Shown: positions 23,209-31,035 of the stretch, in pieces
Layout of the letters: the number at the start of each line of letters is the position of its first letter
Numbering within the stretch: position 1 is the first letter of the stretch
Assembly: GCA_030669305.1 (NCBI GenBank)
Contig: DAOVDU010000014.1
Span: 1 to 34,252 of the forward strand
Reading direction: 5' to 3'
DNA length: 34,252 bases
From: Candidatus Aminicenantota bacterium
GTDB lineage: Bacteria > Acidobacteriota > Aminicenantia > Aminicenantales > Aminicenantaceae
The notes under the pieces: generated by a model
What the model was told of the DNA's origin: nothing
Seen by the model: the letters and a program-made list of their open reading frames with translations, nothing else
Databases searched by the model: none
Position numbers and translations under genes: made by a program

Positions 23209-24378
23209 ATGAAAAAAAGGGTCCTTTTTTCCGCATCTTTTTTCCATGGCCTAAATGATGCTGCAGCAGTTACTGTCCCAATGATTTTTCCCCTTCTGTA
23301 CAGCCAGCAATTTATCATTAAAAAATACTCTCATATCGGTATTTTATCCACTTTAGGTCTTCTTATCACTTTTATTTTTCAGATTGTACTTGCAAACTAT
23401 GCACATAGATTTGAATACAAGCATATCCTTTTTTTTAGTGTGGCAGGAATATCATCCTCTCTTCTGCTAATCTCATTCTCTTCGACTTTCGCATCTCTCC
23501 TTTTCTTTTATCTGGTAATGAGAGTGTTTATAAGTTTCTACCATCCGATTGGAATCGCTATGGTTTCGAAAACTCATCCTGACAGGGGCCTTGATTTTGC
23601 TATGGGTATCCAAAGTGGCTCAGGAAATTTAGGAGTTTTTGCTGCATTTATTTCTGTAGGCTTCCTTGCTCAAAGATTTGGCTGGGAGACTCCTTTATAT
23701 ATTTGGGCATTGGTCAGTTTTTTACTTGGGGTAGTCAGCTCTTTATCCGTCAGAAAAATTTCTACTAAAGAAGAAAGAATAAATACGCCTGTTTTTTCCT
23801 CCTGGGTAAATACAATAAAAGAAATGAAAAAATACATTCCTGGCTTTGTTTTTGGGGGAGCTTGTTGGGGGACAACTGTCTATTATGCCCCTTCCCTTCT
23901 GAATCATAAGTTTAATGTCCCATTGGGCAAAACAGGAATTTATTTGGCTTTCTGGATTGGAATCGGTACAGTAATGACTTATCTATTTGGTTGTCTAAGC
24001 CGGAGTTTTGGCCGATGGAGAATTTCTATTGCTAGCTTTATCGGGTCTTCTCTTTTTCTTTTTCTGTTAGGAATTAGCTCCGTGAACTCACTCGCTCTTT
24101 TGAGCCTTTTCTTTTTTGGAGCTTTTCTTTTTCTGATTTTTCCGGCTTTTCAGTCCTCTGTGGGAAATTTAGTGTCGTCAGATAGTCAAACACTGGCATT
24201 CAGCGTTGTTGCCAACGTTCAAATGCTTTCAGGATCGATCGTAGTTCTTATCTCAGGATTTCTATCTGATAAATTTGGCATAAATTCTCCCTTTCTTCTT
24301 CTTGCAACAATGGGAACGATCATTTCGGTTTATTACCTGATTAAGCCCCCATCCATTAAAACTCAAAATTCCAAATAA
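23209..24378 (+). CDS. MFS transporter (Fsr-like exporter subfamily)
   Basis: Major facilitator protein of 389 residues with about 12 hydrophobic segments. The opening FHGLNDAAAVTVPMIFPLL resembles the fosmidomycin-resistance (Fsr) group, whose members start HFLND...LP.L.P, and RVFISFYHPIGIAMVSK fits their conserved FHP segment. It therefore probably exports a small molecule, with unknown substrate. The leader is predicted to be about 14 nt and no SD is seen. The last codons (encoding KTQNSK) lie inside a heptamer repeat array, so the repeat has shaped the C-terminus. Confidence 0.85.
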   Translation: MKKRVLFSASFFHGLNDAAAVTVPMIFPLLYSQQFIIKKYSHIGILSTLGLLITFIFQIVLANYAHRFEYKHILFFSVAGISSSLLLISFSSTFASLLFFYLVMRVFISFYHPIGIAMVSKTHPDRGLDFAMGIQSGSGNLGVFAAFISVGFLAQRFGWETPLYIWALVSFLLGVVSSLSVRKISTKEERINTPVFSSWVNTIKEMKKYIPGFVFGGACWGTTVYYAPSLLNHKFNVPLGKTGIYLAFWIGIGTVMTYLFGCLSRSFGRWRISIASFIGSSLFLFLLGISSVNSLALLSLFFFGAFLFLIFPAFQSSVGNLVSSDSQTLAFSVVANVQMLSGSIVVLISGFLSDKFGINSPFLLLATMGTIISVYYLIKPPSIKTQNSK

Positions 24379-24399
24379 CAATTTCTAAATACCAAACAG
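24358..24399 (+). repeat. Heptamer array overlapping the MFS gene 3' end
   Basis: Six 7-bp blocks in phase: AAAACTC, AAAATTC, CAAATAA, CAATTTC, TAAATAC, CAAACAG. The MFS stop codon TAA (24376-24378) is within the third block. Further TCAAAAC-like pieces follow at 24412-24420. Confidence 0.5.
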
Positions 24400-24461
24400 G
24401 ATTGGAATTAGCTCAAAACTCAGATCTTAAACTTTTAGCCTTAAATAAATCCAAATATATA

Positions 24462-24490
24462 TTGCCTGTTTTGCATTTATAGCTTAATAT
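24462..24490 (+). promoter_or_regulatory. Candidate promoter for ubiE/menG
   Basis: TTGCCT and TAATAT are separated by 17 bp. The predicted start is only about 7 bases before ATG 24504, which has no SD, so the mRNA may be nearly leaderless. Confidence 0.45.
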
Positions 24491-24503
24491 TCGGCTTTAA
24501 CCA

Positions 24504-25196
24504 ATGAAAAAACGTATTAAGAAAATATTTTCTGAAGTTGCAGATACTTACGAATGTGTAAATCATGTATTGACATTTGGCTTGGATATTATCTGGCGAA
24601 AAAAGGCAGCACGAGAAGGAATCAAGTCAGGGGGCACTTACTGGCTGGACGTCTGCAGCGGTACTGGAGAAATGGCCCGAAGCCTTTCGCTTCAAGCAGG
24701 TAAGAATGTGAAAATCGTTTCAGTTGACTTTTGTTATCCTATGATAGCAAAGGCACTGGCAAAGAAGAACATTTCAAAGTTTTATTGCAACATTGCAGAG
24801 GCTAATTTTTTACCTTTCCTTAACGATACTTTCGACCTTGTAATTATCTCCTTTGCTACTCGAAACATAAACACGGAGAAAAAAGCGCTTGATTCTCATC
24901 TTAAAGAGTTTTGCCGGGTCCTTAAGCCAGGAGGTCGCTTCATAAATCTTGAGACAAGTCAGCCTTCTGTGAAAATTATTCAAAAAATTTTTCATTTCTA
25001 TATAAAATTATCTGTAAGGCCTATAGGATTTCTTTTATCAAGGTCTAAAATTGGATATAGCTATCTTTCTCATACAATACCGCGGTTTTATTCTCCTGAA
25101 AAATTTACCTCAATACTGCATCAAGCAGGATTTAATCTAGTTAGTTTCCGCCCGCTCTTTTTTGGTGTTGCTGCTATCCATACTGCCATAAAATAA
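24504..25196 (+). CDS. menG: Demethylmenaquinone methyltransferase (UbiE/MenG family)
   Basis: SAM-dependent C-methyltransferase of quinone synthesis, 230 residues. The N-terminal KIFSEVADTYECVNHVLTFGLDIIWRKKAA is the family signature. The SAM loop is LDVCSGTGEMARSL, followed by VSVDFCYPMIAKA, and FATRNI matches the usual FGLRNV block. The C-terminal IPRFYSPEKFTSILHQAGF is also typical. Menaquinone is the likely product in an anaerobe, which agrees with the quinone-reactive membrane subunit encoded near dsrC. Other men genes are not in the window. Confidence 0.93.
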   Translation: MKKRIKKIFSEVADTYECVNHVLTFGLDIIWRKKAAREGIKSGGTYWLDVCSGTGEMARSLSLQAGKNVKIVSVDFCYPMIAKALAKKNISKFYCNIAEANFLPFLNDTFDLVIISFATRNINTEKKALDSHLKEFCRVLKPGGRFINLETSQPSVKIIQKIFHFYIKLSVRPIGFLLSRSKIGYSYLSHTIPRFYSPEKFTSILHQAGFNLVSFRPLFFGVAAIHTAIK

Positions 25197-25273
25197 ACAA
25201 CTCAAAACAACTTGCACTATTCGGTCTGTTCTATCAGTTCCATAAATCTATACAATATTAATTTTAAAAACAA

Positions 25274-25346
25274 GTTTCATGTTTAAGGTTTCATGTTTAA
25301 GGTTTAAGGGCATATCACTTTAAACATTAAACCTTCAACTTTAAAC
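25274..25346. repeat. Inverted heptamer array (GTTTMAK family)
   Basis: Five forward 7-bp units (GTTTCAT, GTTTAAG, GTTTCAT, GTTTAAG, GTTTAAG) fill 25274-25308. A 10-bp spacer is followed by four units in reverse complement (TTTAAAC, ATTAAAC, CTTCAAC, TTTAAAC; 25319-25346). The whole can fold into a long imperfect hairpin. It occupies most of the 229-bp gap between menG and the P-loop gene. Confidence 0.75.
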
Positions 25347-25425
25347 AAATTATTAGTTTTGAGCTCTATACTAATCTCGCATTTTATTCGAGTATTGTAT
25401 AAAATATAGAACTAAATAGAAAAAA

Positions 25426-26403
25426 ATGACTCTGTATAAAACCGCTGTAAAAATACTGAAAGCAACCCTCGGCATTCAATCTAACAAAAAAGAGCTGCTT
25501 CCACGTCTACCATTCAAGGTGGAAGTAAAGTCTCTCCTTACAGATTTTAAAAGTGTTGAAAAAATATCATACAGCACTAATCTGGACGGATATCTAACAG
25601 TTAAAGAAGCTCGAAAAAATCCTTCTTTTGAATTTTCAGGTGAAAAAGCAATATTTAAAGGATCGTTTCTTAAGCTTACACGAGAAGCATCGGACTTAAG
25701 ATTTGCCTTATGGGGAAACCAGGGCTTCTTATACAGATTCGCTCTTTATCTTCTGGAAAAAAAGCACAATATTTATAGCTTCCATGCCTGTGCACTCTAC
25801 AACGAGAAGAAAAATGCACTCTATTTGATAATAGGAGGCGCTGGGAGCGGTAAGACTGTATATTTGCTGGGCGGTTTGGCAAAGGGGCTTAAACTTTTTT
25901 CAACTGAAACCGTTCACTTCAGAATCGATAACAGCGATATATCTTGGTTTATGGGTTCTCTTATTGACAATGTGCGATTTGGAACGCTTTTATTCGACTT
26001 TCCTCAGTTCCTGCCCGATGTCGAGACCCCAAAACTGGATAAAGTGTGGCTGGAGAAAATCGCGCTTGATTTATCTTTATATAAAGCTAAATTTGAGGAA
26101 ATCAAAAATCTCCAATCAGTATATATATTATTCCCGAGGATTGAACAGGGATATAAAGGTTTTCTTTTAAACTCTATAGGGGATAAAAGAGAAGCTGCAA
26201 AAGCCCTTTTTGATAATATATCCCAGAAATTGACAGAGACTGTTATCCTCTATGATAAAATCCCTGTTCCAGGATTCCATGAGACAGAAATGGCTCTCCA
26301 ACGGCTGAAAAATGTCAATCGGCTTGTCCAACACAATTCAATTACTCAGATAGCCAGTATTCTCTCTAACCCGAACGACTGCTGGGGAGATATTTTGAAA
26401 TAA
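25426..26403 (+). CDS. HPr-kinase-like P-loop protein next to comA
   Basis: A 325-residue protein whose C-terminal two thirds resemble the HprK/PEP-carboxykinase-like P-loop domain. FHACALYNEKKNALYLIIGGAGSGKT (His120, Walker A at 137-144) is the 'H-A-x-A...G-x-x-G-x-G-K' block of that group. The segment after the P-loop, LFSTETVHFR, stands where HprK has an acidic pair, with Glu here instead of Asp-Asp. The N-terminal 110 residues are unrecognised. Its substrate is unknown; a protein or small-molecule kinase or a phosphatase are options. comA follows 19 bp downstream with a good SD, so the two are probably one operon. Confidence 0.6.
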   Translation: MTLYKTAVKILKATLGIQSNKKELLPRLPFKVEVKSLLTDFKSVEKISYSTNLDGYLTVKEARKNPSFEFSGEKAIFKGSFLKLTREASDLRFALWGNQGFLYRFALYLLEKKHNIYSFHACALYNEKKNALYLIIGGAGSGKTVYLLGGLAKGLKLFSTETVHFRIDNSDISWFMGSLIDNVRFGTLLFDFPQFLPDVETPKLDKVWLEKIALDLSLYKAKFEEIKNLQSVYILFPRIEQGYKGFLLNSIGDKREAAKALFDNISQKLTETVILYDKIPVPGFHETEMALQRLKNVNRLVQHNSITQIASILSNPNDCWGDILK

Positions 26404-26422
26404 TTCAGAAAGGAGAAATAAG

Positions 26423-27226
26423 ATGCGCAAAGCTTGGGAAGGCGTCATTGAAATGCCTGTGGGAGGAAGATCGGTAAAACCAAGAAATACAGGTTTAACT
26501 ATGGTTATCGATAAAGGTATGGGGATTCACCGCCTAGAAGATTTGATTCATACTGCAGGGGAATATATTGATAGTATAAAGCTAGCCTTTGGTACATCTG
26601 CTTTTAACGATGAAGAATTTTTGAAGAAAAAAAATGCTATGATTACATTTGCTAATATCGATGTCATGCCAGGTGGAACCTTTCTTGAAGTTGCCGTCTG
26701 GTATAGAGTATTAGACGAATATTTAGCGAGAGCTAAAGAGCTAGGGTTCTCAGCTATTGAGATATCAGATGGTACGATTGAAATGGACCTTTCAACCAGA
26801 ATAGAAGCCATAAAAAAGGCACTGGATATGGGTTTTAAAGTGATTACTGAAGTTGGGAAAAAAGACCCTAAAGAAATTTTGCCGATTTCCCTTGTTCATA
26901 AATTGATCAGGGAAGACATGAAAAACGGAGCATCCAAGGTGATTATTGAGGCTCGAGAGGCAGGAAAAGGGGTTGGCATTTTTGATCAGGAAGGCAAAAC
27001 TAGGCATGATGAAGTGGACAATATTATTGCCGGAGTTGATGATGTTAATTGTTTAATCTGGGAGGCCCCAATAAAAAATCAACAGCAGGAATTAATCATC
27101 CGCTGGGGGCCTAACGTTAACATGGGTAATATTCCACCGGATGAAATTTTGGCCCTGGAAGCTCTCAGACGGGGAATAAGAGGAGATACCTTGAAACGAG
27201 CTTATCTTGCGGATAAAAATAGTTAG
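26423..27226 (+). CDS. comA: Phosphosulfolactate synthase (ComA family)
   Basis: TIM-barrel enzyme that adds sulfite to phosphoenolpyruvate to give (R)-phospho-3-sulfolactate, known from coenzyme M synthesis in methanogens and from sulfolactate formation in bacteria. Family motifs: KPRNTGLTMVIDKG at the first strand, IKLAFGTS, FLEVAV, IEISDGTI, VITEVGKKD, and IIEAREAGKGVGIFD. At 267 residues it is full length. AAGGAGAAATAAG precedes the ATG. The stop codon TAG is part of the first 8-bp repeat unit at locus D. No comB or comC neighbours are present, so the end product is open. Confidence 0.9.
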   Translation: MRKAWEGVIEMPVGGRSVKPRNTGLTMVIDKGMGIHRLEDLIHTAGEYIDSIKLAFGTSAFNDEEFLKKKNAMITFANIDVMPGGTFLEVAVWYRVLDEYLARAKELGFSAIEISDGTIEMDLSTRIEAIKKALDMGFKVITEVGKKDPKEILPISLVHKLIREDMKNGASKVIIEAREAGKGVGIFDQEGKTRHDEVDNIIAGVDDVNCLIWEAPIKNQQQELIIRWGPNVNMGNIPPDEILALEALRRGIRGDTLKRAYLADKNS

Positions 27227-27355
27227 TCAGTTAGTCTTTTAATCTGTTAGTCAGTTAATCTGTTAGTCGGTTAATCTGTTAATAAGAAAATCATCATATT
27301 TAAGATAAATTAAACTGACTAACGGAATAACAGACTAACAGACTAACCGACTAGT
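27222..27355. repeat. Inverted 8-bp repeat array (GTTARTCN), locus D, between convergent genes
   Basis: Eight forward 8-bp units (27222-27285; the last is degenerate) are followed by a 30-bp AT-rich spacer and five reverse-complement units (27316-27355, such as AGACTAAC twice). Stop codon TAG of comA lies in the first forward unit and stop codon TAG of the convergent GH63-like gene lies in the last reverse unit. The arms can pair into a long hairpin, so the element could act as a bidirectional terminator. Confidence 0.9.
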
Positions 27356-29711
27356 CTTTTTTTTCAAGCATCAGGATAAGGACTGAATGTACTCCTTCTG
27401 GAACTTTAAACTTCACTGATTTGCCGCTAAAAATCTTCGTAGGTTTATTATCTACCTCGAGCTGATATTTTCCTTTAACCAAAAATTTAATTTTGATATT
27501 TCTTTGCTCTAGCGAAACTATTTCAAAAGAGACTTCGTTTTCAGAATAAAGAAAGTGGCGAAATACAGCGCCTCCATCTGCCCTCAAAATTTCCTTGCCT
27601 TCTTCTTTCAAACTGATTTTAGATGAAGAAATTCCTACATCATAATGCCTTCCTTGAATGGAAATTCTAGAAAGCTTTCCCTTCTTTTGAGGATCTATCA
27701 TTCCAAATCTAAACCCTTCCCAAGGAGTAAAATCCAGATATTCCTCCAGGGCAATTAAAGCGAATAAAGCTCCCCAGCTTTTATATCTTTGTCCTCCTGC
27801 CTCTCCTGTTCGCGAGTCATAATTTTCCGGACAAAGCTGAAAATTTTCCCAACTGCGGAGGAATAATGAGGAACTTTTCTTGGCAAATTCTGAGGCCACT
27901 GCATCAAAACCATAAGCCTTCAAACCTTGATAGACAAGATAATTAGTGGGAGGCCAGATTGTGCCTCTCCAGTATTGTTGATCCTTAAAAGCTGGGTCAT
28001 CACGAGAAATTGTAGGGATAACATAATCTCCCCAGAATTCATTCTCGTTAAGAAGGTGTCTCAACATACGCTGGGCTCTCTTCTGGTCAGGAATCCGTGC
28101 CAGCAAAGGATAAAAATTTGAAGCTGCTTTTTTATTTGAGAACTTTCCATTCCAATGGCGGTCAAAATAAAATCCTTCTTTCTCATCCCAGAGATTCAAG
28201 TTAATCATTTTTTTCATTCTCTCGTATTCAGCCATGTAACTTTCATAGTCAAACTTTTCGTCAAGAATACTGGCCATCTGAGCCAAGCACCAGGCATCAA
28301 GGGTATAAAGGGAATTCAAGTCAAGACAATTCATGGTCAATGTTCCTGTGCCTTCATCAAAAAAAGCTACTTCCCAGTTGGGTGAATCATCCTGGCCTGA
28401 TTCCCACATCGCTCGGGTCTTTCCGCTGGCTTCTTCTTCCCAAGGAGGAACATCAGCGGATAAAAGTTCTGTATCAGATCCCCATTCCAGAAGCCCATCT
28501 CCATTTCCGTCCCTGCGGGCCTGACCATTGGGCTTTTCATCTTTCCAAAAGGAATGCCATTTTTTAAGATAGGGGTAAGCGAATCTTAAAAGCTCTGAAT
28601 CGCCTGTTTTCTGAAAAAATTTCAACACAACATAAGAGCCAATCAAAGGCTGTGAACGATCAGGCGTCCCACCAAAACGTCCTCTCCAGTTAGGAATATT
28701 TCCATTAGGATATTGAGTTTCAATAACCGACCTTAAAATCTCATTTGCATGTTTTGTGCTTTCTATAGAGACCTCGAGAGCATTAAAAAAAGAATCCCAT
28801 TTAAAAATTGTCCAGTGATCTGGAGTTCCGTCAGGCTTAGGGGAAATCCATCCACGACCAGCTGGAGTGTACAGCCTGTGGTTTCCAGGTTGATAGAGGG
28901 TCATCCAAAAGATATTGTTCGTTATAGCCTTAGCAACTCCCTCATAAAGTCCTTCGATCTTCACCCTTTTTTTTCTGTATCTTTTCTCTTCTTCTCTAAG
29001 GAAGGAATCAATAGTTTTTTCATTTTTATAGCGATATATATGGTTTCTTAATATCCTGACATCCTCCCCAATTCCCACTACAAAATAGACTTCTCTTTTC
29101 TTTTCGGTTGAAAATGCGAGTGTTAGCTCCTCTTTTTTAGATTCGTTGATTAAATCACCTTTACGGCTGGTCCAAAGCAAATAATGGAATTTTTTCTGGC
29201 TTCCTGATTCGCCCTTAACCTGGCCATCAGAAAGAAGTTTATATGTGCCTCTGAAATCCCAGGGAAAATAATGTATTAAGTGAATATCAATGTCCTTAGG
29301 TCCTTTAATTTTTCCAACCAATGTCCTTTCATCTTGACGTGACCATTCAAAAATTAAGGTGTTGGATTTAGAAGAGGGCTTCTTAAGAATTGGGGTGTCT
29401 TTTTCCTTTCCAAATGGAAGGCTTAAATCCATTTTTATCCTTGCGTATTGTCCATCGGGAGAGTGAGGGCCTACTTCAGATATGAGATATAAAAGATCAA
29501 TACTGTCTGCGATCTCATCTCCCTTTTTTATTCTGATACGGAAAGCAAAAACGTTCTCACGGTTGAGAGCAAAAACGAGGCCTCCCCATGCCTTTCCTTC
29601 AAGAGAACCAATATAGACATCCTTCCATGGATAATAGATTTCAGCGTCAAGTCCTTGAATCAGAAAACAAAACAAGAATAAAATAATTAGGAATACCCTT
29701 GATTTTTTCAT
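27351..29711 (-). CDS. Secreted GH63-like alpha-glucosidase
   Basis: Predicted glycoside hydrolase of the GH63/trehalase (alpha/alpha)6-barrel group, 786 residues. A Sec signal peptide (KKSRVFLIILFLFCFLIQGLDA) indicates export. An N-terminal beta-rich domain (about 25-250) precedes the barrel, which contains the IFKWDSFFNALEV motif, WESGQDDSPNWE near residue 440 (likely general acid Asp), QQYWRGTIWPPTNYLVYQGL, and CPENYDSRTGE near residue 630 (likely catalytic base Glu), by comparison with YgjK-type enzymes. Substrate is an alpha-linked glucoside or mannosylglycerate-like compound; it cannot be set from sequence. Its stop codon lies in a repeat unit. Confidence 0.82.
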   Translation of the reverse strand: MKKSRVFLIILFLFCFLIQGLDAEIYYPWKDVYIGSLEGKAWGGLVFALNRENVFAFRIRIKKGDEIADSIDLLYLISEVGPHSPDGQYARIKMDLSLPFGKEKDTPILKKPSSKSNTLIFEWSRQDERTLVGKIKGPKDIDIHLIHYFPWDFRGTYKLLSDGQVKGESGSQKKFHYLLWTSRKGDLINESKKEELTLAFSTEKKREVYFVVGIGEDVRILRNHIYRYKNEKTIDSFLREEEKRYRKKRVKIEGLYEGVAKAITNNIFWMTLYQPGNHRLYTPAGRGWISPKPDGTPDHWTIFKWDSFFNALEVSIESTKHANEILRSVIETQYPNGNIPNWRGRFGGTPDRSQPLIGSYVVLKFFQKTGDSELLRFAYPYLKKWHSFWKDEKPNGQARRDGNGDGLLEWGSDTELLSADVPPWEEEASGKTRAMWESGQDDSPNWEVAFFDEGTGTLTMNCLDLNSLYTLDAWCLAQMASILDEKFDYESYMAEYERMKKMINLNLWDEKEGFYFDRHWNGKFSNKKAASNFYPLLARIPDQKRAQRMLRHLLNENEFWGDYVIPTISRDDPAFKDQQYWRGTIWPPTNYLVYQGLKAYGFDAVASEFAKKSSSLFLRSWENFQLCPENYDSRTGEAGGQRYKSWGALFALIALEEYLDFTPWEGFRFGMIDPQKKGKLSRISIQGRHYDVGISSSKISLKEEGKEILRADGGAVFRHFLYSENEVSFEIVSLEQRNIKIKFLVKGKYQLEVDNKPTKIFSGKSVKFKVPEGVHSVLILMLEKKD

Positions 29712-29825
29712 AGCAACATTCTTTTCAAAAACAACTTAGTAATGATGAGTAATTTACGGCAAATCCTACCCTAAAATCAATGACTTTTCTCAAATCCTCT
29801 TGCTTTTCACTCCTTACTTTAATCA

Positions 29826-29860
29826 GTTTTGAGTTTTGAGCTTTAAGTTTTGAGTTTATC
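29826..29860 (+). repeat. Heptamer array (GTTTTGA)
   Basis: Five 7-bp units in phase: GTTTTGA, GTTTTGA, GCTTTAA, GTTTTGA, GTTTATC. They lie four bases beyond the stop codon of the radical SAM gene (minus strand), in the gap before the GH63-like gene. Confidence 0.6.
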
Positions 29861-29863
29861 TAT

Positions 29864-30895
29864 TTATCTTGCCAGCCGGTTAAGGCCGTATTTTTTAGCC
29901 CAATTTAATGCCTCTTCGTATTCACTCCTCTTTAATCTGCGTGCTATTTTGGGATATTCCATCGCCTTATATTCTGGGCGATATTGCCTCATGATGTTAA
30001 TGTAAGTTGTCTTGGAAAGATTTTCAGCAACAAACTTTAAAAACTCCTCAGCACCTGAAACTCTGTTTGGCAGGACCAGATGTCTCAATATTAAACCCCT
30101 CACTGCAATTCCTTTATTTGTGGTCAAATCCCCGACTTGACGAAACATCTCTTTGATAGCAATCTTAGCATAATAAGGATAATTGTAAGCCTCATCTGAA
30201 TATTTAGCAGATTGCTTTGGATCCATGTACTTGCAGTCTGGAAGATAAATATCGATTATGCCGTCCAGGAGTTGTAAAATTTCCAGCCTTTCATAACCTC
30301 CTGTGTTGTAGACCAAGGGAATACGCAGTCCCATAGAGATGGCTTCTTGGAGAGCTTTGATAATGTTAGGTAAATAGTGAGTCGGGGTGACAAGATTGAT
30401 ATTGTGACAGCCAAATTTTTGAAGTTTGATCATTGTCTCTGCCAATCGGCTATCCGATATTTCAACACCTTCACCTTCAATACTGATCGAATAATTCTGG
30501 CAGTATATACATCGCAGGCCGCAATTGGAGAAGAATATTGTTCCAGACCCTCTTTTCCCAACCAACGGAGCTTCCTCGCCAAAATGGGGAGCCGCACTTG
30601 ATACTTTGACAGTGGAGGAGGCTTTGCATTTTCCAGTTTGGCCTTTCATCCTGTTAACTCTACAATCTCTTGGACAGAGTTGGCAGTTTTCATAAATGGA
30701 ATACAATTTATCAGCCCGCTGAGAAAGTATCCTCTTTTTGTAAAGTTCAAGGTAAGACGGGTATTCTTTTAATCCTTTCTTATTGTTAGAAATTGCTTGT
30801 ACGTTTTTTTGGGGAAAATTTCCCAAATGAAAAAATGCAGAACTTGTTATCATCAACGAATCGTTTAAAAAATTTCGCCTGGATATTTTTTCCAA
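29864..30895 (-). CDS. Radical SAM protein (PflX/COG1313-like) with Tat-type N-terminus
   Basis: A 343-residue radical SAM protein related to pyruvate-formate-lyase activating enzyme. The SAM cluster motif is CGLRCIYCQN (Cys125, 129, 132). An N-terminal cysteine set, CQLCPRDC...GKC (Cys71, 74, 78, 90), matches COG1313/PflX and may bind another cluster. The start has SRRNFLNDSLMITSSAFF, a twin-arginine signal of the same form as in the upstream aminotransferase. Radical SAM enzymes normally work in the cytoplasm, so an exported one would be unusual. Alternatively the segment is a membrane anchor. It lies 140 bp downstream of the aminotransferase gene. Substrate unknown. Confidence 0.85.
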   Translation of the reverse strand: MEKISRRNFLNDSLMITSSAFFHLGNFPQKNVQAISNNKKGLKEYPSYLELYKKRILSQRADKLYSIYENCQLCPRDCRVNRMKGQTGKCKASSTVKVSSAAPHFGEEAPLVGKRGSGTIFFSNCGLRCIYCQNYSISIEGEGVEISDSRLAETMIKLQKFGCHNINLVTPTHYLPNIIKALQEAISMGLRIPLVYNTGGYERLEILQLLDGIIDIYLPDCKYMDPKQSAKYSDEAYNYPYYAKIAIKEMFRQVGDLTTNKGIAVRGLILRHLVLPNRVSGAEEFLKFVAENLSKTTYINIMRQYRPEYKAMEYPKIARRLKRSEYEEALNWAKKYGLNRLAR

Positions 30896-31035
30896 TTTTT
30901 CTTCCGATCTTAACAGCTTATATCTCTAATATAACCTATTCATGCTTTTTTTGTAAATAATTTCATATCTAAATAAGCATTTCCATTTCCGTGATAAAAA
31001 AGGATTTTGGGGAATAGCCTGCCTGTCTTACTATC

